From Puniceicoccaceae bacterium (GTDB taxonomy: Bacteria > Verrucomicrobiota > Verrucomicrobiia > Opitutales > Coraliomargaritaceae), in assembly GCA_002729725.1 (NCBI GenBank), contig PBYS01000105.1:1-41257 (forward strand): a DNA stretch of 41,257 nucleotides, read 5' to 3'. Shown one piece after another: positions 1 through 7,377 of this stretch (positions are counted from its first letter, which is position 1; the number at the start of each line of letters is the position of its first letter). The position numbers and the translations under genes were made by a program. A model generated the notes under the pieces. It saw only the letters and a program-made list of their open reading frames with translations. It was not told the origin of the DNA and ran no database searches.

Positions 1-443
1 AATCTGCACGCTACGAGTCAAAAGAAAGATACCCGCAAAGACTTTTGAGATACAGGCAGATCGTTCAAACGACGGATGCCATGAAATGAGGAAGTCAATA
101 ATCGCGGATCTATTTGCCCTTTTTGACCTCAAAAACATGAAAAATTGGACTGACGCTTTTTCTTAGACGACGCTTTTTCTTAGACGTAGAGCAAACCTCA
201 CAATAAGCCTGAGATACAGCCTCTCGCAATTCCCTAATATTGGTGCCCGAAAACCCAGGTTGGACAAGCAATCATCGATCCTGGCATAAAGCCAGTCACG
301 ACAAACAGCGTAGCGAACGGGTTTACCCCGCGATTGAATCGCTGTAGCTTTGAGGACATGCTTTCAGTTTAGGAACAATTTTTTGGCAATATCTCTCCTC
401 TCAATCTCAGGAAACTTATGAGATTAGCTTTAGCAAACGTGCG
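1..443. other. Non-genic, probably decayed accessory DNA
   Basis: No open reading frame of credible length or composition is seen on either strand. On the minus strand two short open stretches in different frames lie end to end between about 310 and 110. One contains a PGFSGTNIRELREAV-like peptide that recalls AAA+ ATPase sensor-2 regions, but it is preceded by a stop and too short to name. A tandem 17-bp duplication sits at 152-185. The stretch is more AT-rich than the housekeeping genes that follow, which fits accessory or eroded DNA. Identity of any parent gene is unknown. Confidence 0.4.
152..185. repeat. Perfect 17-bp tandem duplication
   Basis: The unit gacgctttttcttagac occurs twice head to tail (152-168 and 169-185) with no mismatch. 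No coding function is visible. It may be a slippage duplication in decaying DNA. Confidence 0.85.
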
Positions 444-473
444 TCATACTCCATAGCGACCGACCAGGACGCT

Positions 474-519
474 GAACGTTCGCTGAAGCTTCACGCTACG
501 GCTTGTGTTTCGTAGCGTG
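474..519. repeat. Palindrome-dense element with 9-bp hairpin
   Basis: The palindromes gaacgttc (474-481) and tgaagcttca (484-493) are followed by a perfect 9-bp stem, cacgctacg (492-500) and cgtagcgtg (511-519), around a 10-nt loop. The cluster lies at the 3' end of an apparent passenger-repeat remnant. It could be the terminator region of the lost gene or a dispersed intergenic repeat. There is no T-run directly after the stem on either strand. Confidence 0.5.
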
Positions 520-595
520 CGTATGATGTCCGCAGGGTATTTTGGAAGCCGACGGTGCCAGAACCACTCAGGGTGCCACCATCTACGGTGAAGTC
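491..595 (-). pseudogene. Remnant of autotransporter-like passenger repeat protein
   Basis: Read on the minus strand from 595 to the TGA at 491-493, the frame gives DFTVDGGTLSGSGTVG and then a short tail. TVDGGTLSGSGTVG is the typical turn of autotransporter-associated beta-strand repeats, found in very large secreted beta-helical proteins that are common in Verrucomicrobiota and Planctomycetota. No start codon, signal peptide or further repeat is present, so this is at most about 35 codons of a lost gene. The assignment rests on one repeat unit and could be chance, but the glycine/threonine pattern is distinctive. Confidence 0.35.
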
Positions 596-685
596 GCGAG
601 CACAAGGACATGGGTAATAAATAACGAGACGAAGAAAGATAAAAAGAAAATGGAATTATCATAGGATCCCACCTACGCTCTAAAA

Positions 686-1090
686 ATGAATCGCCATTCA
701 ACAAAACTCATCGCTCCGATGCTAGCGGTAGCTGACATGAAAGAAACGATTGGCTTTTACGTCGACGTGCTGAAGTTCGAGTTGTTTTGGGAATCCCCCG
801 ACTACTCTGTAATAAAATCTGGAGACGCGGAAATCCATCTAATGCTAGCGAGTGATGAGAAAGTCATGGAATACGTGAGAGGTCACAGCAGTATCTACGT
901 CGAAGTCGAGGGTATCACCTCTCAGTGGAGTCACGTAAAGAACTACAAAGAAAACTATAAAATCAAGGATCTATTCGATAGAGATTACGGAATGAGAGAA
1001 TTCCACATTTCAGACCCAAACGAGTGCCTTGTCTTTGTCGGCGAACAAATCAAACATGCCGAACAGATCGACTGCAACAACGAGCGCTAG
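686..1090 (+). CDS. VOC superfamily (glyoxalase/bleomycin-resistance-like) protein
   Basis: This 134-residue protein has the size and layout of a single vicinal-oxygen-chelate module pair. The first beta-alpha-beta-beta-beta unit (about 6-56) carries APMLAVADMKETIGFYVDVL and a candidate metal-ligand His51 in GDAEIHLML. The second unit (about 68-120) ends with REFHISDPNECLVFVG, where the Glu/Asp-Pro pattern matches the family's second metal site. Family members are dioxygenases, glyoxalases, or drug-binding proteins such as bleomycin or fosfomycin resistance proteins; the substrate cannot be read from sequence. No clear Shine-Dalgarno sequence precedes the ATG at 686. The gene stands alone in AT-richer accessory DNA, which suggests acquisition by transfer. 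Confidence 0.75.
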   Translation: MNRHSTKLIAPMLAVADMKETIGFYVDVLKFELFWESPDYSVIKSGDAEIHLMLASDEKVMEYVRGHSSIYVEVEGITSQWSHVKNYKENYKIKDLFDRDYGMREFHISDPNECLVFVGEQIKHAEQIDCNNER

Positions 1091-1125
1091 TGCGCTCCGC
1101 GTGGCCTCAAAGTTCTACCAATATT

Positions 1126-1317
1126 ATGAGTAAAAAAATTAGCACGCTTGACTATTTGAAGCTCGAAGGAATCGAAGGCGCTTGGTCTGTCGTGCAGCAC
1201 TGTGACGTTTCGACTGAAGCAGAAATGAATGGCTCAGAGATTCAACTATGCGTATCCAATTCCAAAGGAGCGAATTGGCACAGCGAATTTAGGTATGTGA
1301 GCAGGATTGACTGCTAG
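1126..1317 (+). CDS. Small hypothetical ORF, doubtful
   Basis: An ATG at 1126 opens a 63-codon frame to the TAG at 1315-1317, 35 bases after the VOC gene on the same strand. The peptide starts MSKKISTLDYLKLEGIEGAW and contains three cysteines. I do not recognise a family. No Shine-Dalgarno sequence precedes the ATG. It could be the truncated 5' part of a longer gene, since the frame ends just before noncoding-looking DNA that abuts cysI. Existence as an expressed gene is uncertain. Confidence 0.25.
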   Translation: MSKKISTLDYLKLEGIEGAWSVVQHCDVSTEAEMNGSEIQLCVSNSKGANWHSEFRYVSRIDC

Positions 1318-1411
1318 CTGATCTCTATCAAACCACCGCGTCCTCACGGGAGCCGGCTCACCCTGGTCCCGATTTACGGCGAGCCGGCTTTGGCCCGGGA
1401 ATGGTGCAAAA

Positions 1412-3142
1412 CTAAGCCTCCGCCCCGATATTGGCGTGGAAACTATTCCCTGCCGTCGTCGCTTTGACGTAGCCTTTGCGGATGGTGAAATCACCGAAGC
1501 GTTCGCCCTCTTCGCGCTCTTTAGCGTAAGAAAGTAGAATCGGCTTGAGCTCATCAATGATCTGCTGGTGGGTGACGGATGTACGATAGAGTTTATTCAT
1601 ACGCTCACCGTCAAAACCGGCACCGAGGTAGAGATTGTATTTGCCCGGCACCTTACCGACGAGGCCGATCTCTCCGAGATACGGACGACCACAACCATTG
1701 GGGCAACCGGTGGAGCGAATGACGATCTCATCGTTTTGCAGGCCGGCTTCTTCCAAAATCACTTCCAAGTCGGAAACCAATGTCGGCAAGTAACGCTCCG
1801 ACTCTGCCAGTGCGAGGCCGCAAGTCGGCAGCGCCACACAAGCGATCTGACTGCGACGCATGCCGGACGCACTCTTGTAGCCGTCTAAGCCATATTGCTC
1901 GACCATCGCATCGATGGTGGCCTTATCTTCTTCAGCGACATTACCAATAATCACATTTTGATTCCCTGTCAGGCGGAAGTCGCCCTTGTGAACCTTAGCG
2001 ATTTCGAGCATGCCCGTCTTGAGCGGCTTGCCTTCAAGGTCGACGATACGGCCGCCCTCGATGAAGAGCCCTAAATTCCACTTACCGTTGGTACCTTCGG
2101 CCCAACCATAGCGGTCGCCCATGCTGGTAAATTTATACGGACGTGGATCTTCCAGCTTAGTGCCAAGACGCTTTTCCAATTCGGCACGGATAAAGTCTGC
2201 ACCATGATCCTCGACGGTGTATTTGAAACGAGCGTGTGCGCGTTCCACCCGGTCGCCTAAGTCACGCTGAATGCTGACGATCTTTTCCGCAGCATCGATC
2301 ACTTGCTCGGGCGTGCAAAACGCGATGACATCTGCGAGGCGCGGGAAAGTCTTTTCGTTGCCATGCGTCATGCCCATGCCGCCACCAACAGAAATATTGA
2401 AGCCTACCAGCTTGCCGTCTTCAACGATTGCGATGAAACCGAGGCAATTTGTTAGTACATCGACATCATTCTGCGGAGGAATCGCAAAGGCGATTTTAAA
2501 CTTACGCGGCAAATAAGTCTTCCCATACAGGGGCTCGACCACCTCATCTTCACCATGAGAGACGATTTTTTCGGCATCCAACCAAATCTCGGCATACGCA
2601 TTTGTCTGAGGCTTCAGGTGGTCGCTAACTTTTTCTGCCAAAGCTTGCACTTCGGTATGCACCTCGGACGCGAAAGGATTCGGCGTGCCCATGACATTGC
2701 GATTAACATCCCCACACGCAGCCAGCGTCGTCATCAGGGCATCATTCACCGACTTGATGGTGTATTTCAAATTCCCCTTTAAGATACCGTGCAGCTGAAA
2801 GGCTTGGCGGGTGGTCAATTTAAGCGTCTTAAATGCACAGTAATTCGACACCTCATCCATGGTAATCCACTGCTGTGGCGTGCAAACGCCCCCAGGCAAA
2901 CCAACGCGTGCCAAAAAGGAGTAGGCCTTGTCCAACTTGTGCTTACGACGATTCGCGCGCACGTCGCGGTCGTCCTGCTGATAAACGCCGTGAAACTTCG
3001 TCAATTGCTGATCGTCAGCGGAAATTGAGCCCGTGGAAACATCGGCCAGGCCTTCAAGGATCGTGCCACGCAGATAGTTGCTGCGAGTCTTGATACCCTC
3101 GTTCTTGTGGAGTTGCGGAGCTGATTGGCTGTCAGAAATCAT
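1412..3142 (-). CDS. cysI: Sulfite reductase hemoprotein (beta) subunit CysI
   Basis: This 576-residue protein is the catalytic subunit of assimilatory NADPH-sulfite reductase, which reduces sulfite to sulfide with six electrons at a siroheme coupled to a [4Fe-4S] cluster in the cytoplasm. The four cluster ligands are visible as Cys435 and Cys441 (CVALPTC) and Cys480 and Cys484 (STGCPNGCG), almost the same numbering as E. coli CysI. Two ferredoxin-like nitrite/sulfite reductase half-domains (FHGVYQQDDRD, FRLTGNQNVIIGN) precede the siroheme regions. Length is normal. The ATG at 3142 is preceded by an AAGAGG ribosome site 8 nt upstream. It is transcribed divergently from cysJ, its partner subunit, across a 197-bp gap holding a long palindrome. 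Confidence 0.97.
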   Translation of the reverse strand: MISDSQSAPQLHKNEGIKTRSNYLRGTILEGLADVSTGSISADDQQLTKFHGVYQQDDRDVRANRRKHKLDKAYSFLARVGLPGGVCTPQQWITMDEVSNYCAFKTLKLTTRQAFQLHGILKGNLKYTIKSVNDALMTTLAACGDVNRNVMGTPNPFASEVHTEVQALAEKVSDHLKPQTNAYAEIWLDAEKIVSHGEDEVVEPLYGKTYLPRKFKIAFAIPPQNDVDVLTNCLGFIAIVEDGKLVGFNISVGGGMGMTHGNEKTFPRLADVIAFCTPEQVIDAAEKIVSIQRDLGDRVERAHARFKYTVEDHGADFIRAELEKRLGTKLEDPRPYKFTSMGDRYGWAEGTNGKWNLGLFIEGGRIVDLEGKPLKTGMLEIAKVHKGDFRLTGNQNVIIGNVAEEDKATIDAMVEQYGLDGYKSASGMRRSQIACVALPTCGLALAESERYLPTLVSDLEVILEEAGLQNDEIVIRSTGCPNGCGRPYLGEIGLVGKVPGKYNLYLGAGFDGERMNKLYRTSVTHQQIIDELKPILLSYAKEREEGERFGDFTIRKGYVKATTAGNSFHANIGAEA

Positions 3143-3227
3143 AATAAACCTCTTATTAAGTGTCTCCCGTTCAGTGTTGCAAACGTAGAAACACCGCCAA
3201 GGAAAAAGAAATCTACTCGTAAACTGA

Positions 3228-3268
3228 GTCTTTTCTTAGGTTTGTCACTCAAAAACCTAAGAAAAGAC
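3228..3268. promoter_or_regulatory. 16-bp perfect inverted repeat in cysI/cysJ divergent control region
   Basis: The arms gtcttttcttaggttt (3228-3243) and aaacctaagaaaagac (3253-3268) are exact reverse complements around a 9-nt spacer. The element lies 86 bp upstream of the cysI ATG and 72 bp upstream of the cysJ ATG, roughly central. It could be an operator serving both promoters or an RNA hairpin in one leader. No U-tract follows on either strand, so an intrinsic terminator is unlikely. The bound regulator is unknown. Confidence 0.6.
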
Positions 3269-3339
3269 CGAAAAAGCAGAAAAAGTCTAGCATTTCGGTC
3301 GATGCGTGGTTTCATACCAGCTTTTCAAAAAGCAGAAAT

Positions 3340-5160
3340 ATGAGCACCACCGATCCAGTCGTTCCGCAAACAGCGCCGCTTGCCCCTGAGCAAGTCGCCT
3401 CGTTGAACAGCCTCCTCAAGGGCCTCCAAGCCGACCAGTTACTCTGGATAGAGGGCTTCATCAGCGGCCTACGCGCCGGAAGTGGCAGCGCGACGCCTGC
3501 CACAGTAGCACCGGCTGCGGCCCCCGTAGCCACACCAGAACTGACCGTGCTCTATGGCACCGAGTCCGGCAACTCCGAGAGCTTGGCCGATCTGACTGTG
3601 AAAGCAGCCAAGTCAGCAGGCTTCAAATCCAAAGCGGTCAACATGGCCGACCTCAAGCTCGGCAAGCTCAAAGACATTCAAAACTTGCTCGTCATCGTGA
3701 GCACCTGGGGCGAGGGCGATCCCCCCGAAACAGCAGCCGATTTCTACGAAGCATTCATGAGCGATAAAGCGCCCAAGCTCGCCGACACCCGCTTCTCGGT
3801 AATGGGCCTCGGCGACACCAGCTACGAGGACTTTTGCAAAATGGGCAAAGACTTCGACGCGCGCCTGGAAGCACTGGGCGGCAAGCGAATCGCAGACCGC
3901 GTCGACGCCGATGTGGACTACGACGACGACTTCGCCAAATGGCACAAAGCGGCGCTTAAAGCGCTTAAAGCCGCCGCACAACCGGCCGCCGCCCCAGCCA
4001 GCGCCCCAGCACCGGCAGCCCAGCCGGCCGCCCCGATCAAATACTCTCGCAAGAACCCCTTCCCTGCCGAGCTCAACGAACGCGTGATGCTCAACGGCGA
4101 AGGTTCGGCCAAGGAAACCATCCACCTCGAATTCAGCCTGGAAGGTTCCGGCCTCGAATACCAGGCTGGCGACGCACTCGCCGTGGTTCCCCACAATGCG
4201 GAAGATGTGGTCGAGGACTTCATTCAGACCGCAAAACTTGACGCCGAGGGCCCCGTCCTAATTAAGGAGCGCGAATTCACACTGCGCGAAGCACTCACCA
4301 GTCAGCTGGACATCACTTCCCTCTCGATGCCCGTCATCAAGCGCTACAACGAGATCGCCAAGGACCCGAAGCTTGCCGAGCTACTAGATCCCAGCAACAA
4401 GGCAGAGCTACAGAGCTACATTTACGGCCGCGAGATCATCGATCTCTTACACGAGTTTCCTGCCAAAGAAATCAGCGCCGATGCCCTGGTCGGCATCATG
4501 CGCAAGCTACCACCACGCCTCTACTCGATCGCATCCAGCCCCAAGGCACACCCGGGCGAAGTGCACCTGACTGTCGGCGTGGTGCGCTACGATGCCCACG
4601 GACGCAACCGCAAGGGCGTCTGCTCCACCTACTTGGCGGAACGTATCGCTGAGGGCGAAAAGGCCGACGTCTTTGTCACCCCCAACAAGCACTTCAAGGT
4701 GCCCACCGACAACGACCTGCCGATGATCATGGTTGGCCCGGGCACTGGCATCGCTCCCTTCCGCGCCTTCATCGAAGAGCGCAAGGAACTCGGCGCCAAG
4801 GGCGACAACTGGCTCTTCTTCGGCGATCAACACTACTTGACCGACTTCCTGTATCAGACCGAGTGGCAGGACTACCTCGCCGACGGTATTTTGACTAAAC
4901 TCGACCTGGCCTTCTCACGCGACCAAAAGGAAAAAGTCTACGTGCAAGACCGCATGCGCGAGAACAGCAAAGAGCTCTACGCTTGGCTGGAAAAAGGCGC
5001 CTACTTCTACGTCTGCGGCGATGCCAGCCGCATGGCGACCGACGTCGACGTTGCGCTGCACGACATCCTCCAACAAGAAGGTGGCCTCAGCGAAGACGAT
5101 GCCAAGGCCTACGTCAAAAAGCTTAAAGACGACAAGCGCTACCTACGCGACGTCTACTAG
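3340..5160 (+). CDS. cysJ: Sulfite reductase flavoprotein (alpha) subunit CysJ
   Basis: CysJ passes electrons from NADPH through FAD and FMN to CysI. The 606 residues show an N-terminal segment typical of CysJ (LKGLQADQLLWIEGF). A flavodoxin domain follows at about 68-210 with the FMN loop YGTESGNSE at 72-80. After an Ala/Pro-rich linker comes the ferredoxin-reductase-like part, with RLYSIASSP for FAD, GVCSTYLAERI, the NADPH site MVGPGTGIAPFRAF, and the family-specific C-terminus RYLRDVY. Length matches E. coli CysJ (599). A second Ala/Pro linker near 57-67 separates the N-terminal segment from the flavodoxin. The ATG at 3340 has only a weak ribosome site. It is divergent from cysI, so the pair is likely co-regulated through the shared control region. 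Confidence 0.97.
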   Translation: MSTTDPVVPQTAPLAPEQVASLNSLLKGLQADQLLWIEGFISGLRAGSGSATPATVAPAAAPVATPELTVLYGTESGNSESLADLTVKAAKSAGFKSKAVNMADLKLGKLKDIQNLLVIVSTWGEGDPPETAADFYEAFMSDKAPKLADTRFSVMGLGDTSYEDFCKMGKDFDARLEALGGKRIADRVDADVDYDDDFAKWHKAALKALKAAAQPAAAPASAPAPAAQPAAPIKYSRKNPFPAELNERVMLNGEGSAKETIHLEFSLEGSGLEYQAGDALAVVPHNAEDVVEDFIQTAKLDAEGPVLIKEREFTLREALTSQLDITSLSMPVIKRYNEIAKDPKLAELLDPSNKAELQSYIYGREIIDLLHEFPAKEISADALVGIMRKLPPRLYSIASSPKAHPGEVHLTVGVVRYDAHGRNRKGVCSTYLAERIAEGEKADVFVTPNKHFKVPTDNDLPMIMVGPGTGIAPFRAFIEERKELGAKGDNWLFFGDQHYLTDFLYQTEWQDYLADGILTKLDLAFSRDQKEKVYVQDRMRENSKELYAWLEKGAYFYVCGDASRMATDVDVALHDILQQEGGLSEDDAKAYVKKLKDDKRYLRDVY

Positions 5161-5177
5161 CACAGTTTTTACACCCC

Positions 5178-5209
5178 GCCTGGCAATGGAACATAGTTCA
5201 TTGCCAGGC
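5178..5209. terminator. Hairpin downstream of cysJ, possible terminator
   Basis: An 11-bp perfect stem, gcctggcaatg (5178-5188) and cattgccaggc (5199-5209), begins 18 bases after the cysJ stop. No T-run follows on the plus strand, so it is either a 3'-end-stabilising hairpin or a Rho-aided terminator rather than a classic intrinsic one. Confidence 0.45.
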
Positions 5210-5296
5210 AGTCCCTAAAATCGAAGGCCATGCGCGAACTTAGCGCGACAAAGCAAACAAACATCAACTTTGCCGAATTGTAGCCGAGTGCTTCAG

Positions 5297-5364
5297 CCTC
5301 GGTTCCGAAGGTCCAAAGCATCCGCTCCGACATAACGCATACGGGGTCTAAAGCGCCCCGCCAC
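5297..5364 (-). repeat. Dispersed ~70-bp hairpin repeat, copy C
   Basis: Read on the minus strand this begins gtggcggggc, continues ctttagaccccgt, and ends gacc-ttcggaaccgagg. The same start, hairpin and end occur in the same order in two direct copies at 37780-37850 and 37877-37946. The middle part has diverged. The hairpin pairs cgggg with ccccg around a ~9-nt loop. All three copies are intergenic. Confidence 0.7.
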
Positions 5365-5394
5365 TGCCGGCCTCACTCAAGCCGTAAGCTCGGA

Positions 5395-6015
5395 CTACTC
5401 GTGATACCACGCTTCAACCAGCGCTTTCACCGCTTCGGGTGACTCCGCCGCCTCAAAGCTGAGCGAGGCCGAATTGATGCAGTAACGCAGTCCGGTCGGC
5501 TTGGGCCCATCGGGAAAGACGTGTCCTTGGTGTGAACCACAAACATTGCAATGCACCTCCACACGCTCCATCCCGTAGCTTACATCACGGGTCTCACCGA
5601 GCATGCGCTCGTCGATCGGCTGAAAAAAGCTCGGCCAGCCCGTGCCGGAGTCAAACTTATCGGTGCTACTGAACAGCGGCGTATCGCAGCCGATGCAACG
5701 GTAGAGCCCGGTCTGCTTATTCGAATTGTAGGGATTTTGAAAAGGACGCTCCGTCCCCTGCTCACGCGCGACATGATACTGCAGATCCGTCAGGCGATCC
5801 CGCCACTCCGCCTCCGTGCGCTGCACCGGATACTCACCGCTGGTCAAATCTACATGCGAAGGTAGGCCGCAGGCCGACGCGCATTCGTTGACATTTACAT
5901 CAGTCGTTGCGGGAGGAGTATTTTTTTCAGGCATAGCAAAAGTAAAGAGCGCACCGGCCAACAAGAGAAGAAGCACCACAGGACCGACACTGCGGAATTT
6001 AAGATTTATATTCAT
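5395..6015 (-). CDS. msrB: Peptide-methionine (R)-S-oxide reductase MsrB, exported or membrane-anchored
   Basis: MsrB reduces the R-epimer of methionine sulfoxide in proteins. From the ATG at 6015 it has 206 residues: a hydrophobic N-terminal segment (about 9-28) and then the SelR domain from about 67. The catalytic cysteine is Cys179 in RYCINSASL, and the zinc ligands are Cys107/Cys110 (RCIGC) and Cys156/Cys159 (CNVC). WPSFFQP and GSHQGHVF are also family-typical. A GTG at 6051 opens the frame earlier, but the ATG gives a cleaner signal or anchor and has a GGGG tract upstream. The export segment suggests repair of oxidised periplasmic proteins. Two extra cysteines (Cys45, Cys49) lie between anchor and domain and might serve as resolving cysteines, since no other thiol is positioned as in the classic enzymes. 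Confidence 0.93.
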   Translation of the reverse strand: MNINLKFRSVGPVVLLLLLAGALFTFAMPEKNTPPATTDVNVNECASACGLPSHVDLTSGEYPVQRTEAEWRDRLTDLQYHVAREQGTERPFQNPYNSNKQTGLYRCIGCDTPLFSSTDKFDSGTGWPSFFQPIDERMLGETRDVSYGMERVEVHCNVCGSHQGHVFPDGPKPTGLRYCINSASLSFEAAESPEAVKALVEAWYHE

Positions 6016-6167
6016 AGAACTAAGAGCCCCTAAGCTAGCCAGTATTCCCACGAATGCAAATCGTGAAGCCAGCGTAAAACAGGCGCCCCCGCCTGTTACT
6101 CAGACAAGTGCCGATCCAATGCGAAATAGGCTTGAAGAATACGCAGCACTAAGACTTATGTACGCGC

Positions 6168-7367
6168 ATGTCTAAAGTTATTATCATCGGTGCCGGGGGT
6201 GTAGGTAATGTAGTTGCGCAAAAATGCGCCCAACTCAAAGATATTTTCACCGAAATCGTGCTCGCTTCGCGCACAGTCTCTAAATGCGATACCATCGCAG
6301 CCGATGTGCTTGCCAAGACGGGCGTCACCATTCGCACCGCCGCCATCGATGCCGACAACGTCGCCGAGACCACCACTTTCCTCCAGGCCGAAAAGCCAGA
6401 GCTGCTGATCAATGTAGCGCTACCCTATCAAGACCTGACACTGATGGACGCCTGCCTGGCAGCCGGCGTGCATTACATGGACACCGCCAACTACGAACCC
6501 CTGGATGAAGCCAAGTTCGAATACAAGTGGCAATGGGCCTACCAGGAGCGCTTTAAAGAAGCTGGGCTCACAGCACTGCTCGGCTCCGGATTCGACCCGG
6601 GCGTGACCAATGTCTTTTGCGCCTATGCCCAGAAGCACCTCTTCGACGAGATCGAGACCATCGACATCCTCGACGCCAACGCAGGCGACCACGGCTACCA
6701 CTTTGCCACCAACTTCAACCCCGAAATCAACATTCGTGAGATCACCGCCAACGGCCGCTACTGGGAAGAAGGCGAGTGGAAGGAAGTCGAGCCCATGAGC
6801 GTGCACCAGGTCTACGACTTCCCCGTCGTCGGCGAACAAGATGCCTACCTGCTCTACCACGAAGAGATGGAATCGCTGTGCCAAAATATTAAGGGCCTCA
6901 AGCGCATTCGCTTCTGGATGACTTTTTCACAAAAGTACCTCACCCACCTGCGGGTGTTGGAAAACGTCGGCATGACCTCGATCGAGCCAATTGATTTCCA
7001 AGGCCAGCAGATCAAACCCATCGAATTCCTTAAAGCCGTGCTGCCCGATCCCGCCAGCCTCGGCCCCCGCACCAAGGGCAAGACCTGCATCGGTTGCGAC
7101 ATCGTCGGCATCAAAGACGGCCAAAAGAAGCGCGTCTTCATTTACAACACCTGCGATCACCAAGAATGCTACCAAGAGGTATCCAGCCAAGCAATCAGCT
7201 ACACCACCGGCGTGCCTGCGATGATCGGCGCACAAATGATCTTAAAAGGCCTGTGGCAAGAGCCCGGCGTCTGGAACATGGAGCAACGCGACCCCGATCC
7301 CTTCATGGAAGAGCTCAACCTACGCGGCCTCCCTTGGCAGGTGATTGATCTGCCCTTGGAGAGCTAA
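6168..7367 (+). CDS. Carboxynorspermidine/carboxyspermidine dehydrogenase
   Basis: This 399-residue protein belongs to the saccharopine dehydrogenase-like family. An N-terminal Rossmann fold begins MSKVIIIGAGGVGNVVAQKC, followed by the substrate domain with LLGSGFDPGVTNVFCAYA. The CIGCDIVGIKDG and YNTCDHQECYQEV stretches and the ~400-residue length match the Vibrio-type carboxynorspermidine synthase. That enzyme condenses aspartate beta-semialdehyde with a diamine and NADPH to make carboxy(nor)spermidine. Its usual partner, carboxynorspermidine decarboxylase (nspC), is not in this window, so the pathway must be completed elsewhere. True lysine-forming saccharopine dehydrogenase is an alternative, but the sequence pattern favours the polyamine enzyme. 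It converges with the operon ending at 7378, only 10 bp away. Confidence 0.85.
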   Translation: MSKVIIIGAGGVGNVVAQKCAQLKDIFTEIVLASRTVSKCDTIAADVLAKTGVTIRTAAIDADNVAETTTFLQAEKPELLINVALPYQDLTLMDACLAAGVHYMDTANYEPLDEAKFEYKWQWAYQERFKEAGLTALLGSGFDPGVTNVFCAYAQKHLFDEIETIDILDANAGDHGYHFATNFNPEINIREITANGRYWEEGEWKEVEPMSVHQVYDFPVVGEQDAYLLYHEEMESLCQNIKGLKRIRFWMTFSQKYLTHLRVLENVGMTSIEPIDFQGQQIKPIEFLKAVLPDPASLGPRTKGKTCIGCDIVGIKDGQKKRVFIYNTCDHQECYQEVSSQAISYTTGVPAMIGAQMILKGLWQEPGVWNMEQRDPDPFMEELNLRGLPWQVIDLPLES

Positions 7368-7377
7368 AGATCCTCCA

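Noticed and set aside
110..310. AAA+ ATPase fragment on the minus strand (PGFSGTNIRELREAV)
   Set aside because: The match is one short peptide, with a stop just upstream and no Walker motifs; mentioned only within the non-genic entry.
444..704. 86-codon minus-strand frame
   Set aside because: It overlaps the passenger-repeat remnant in a different frame, and its Trp/Arg/His-rich composition is noise.
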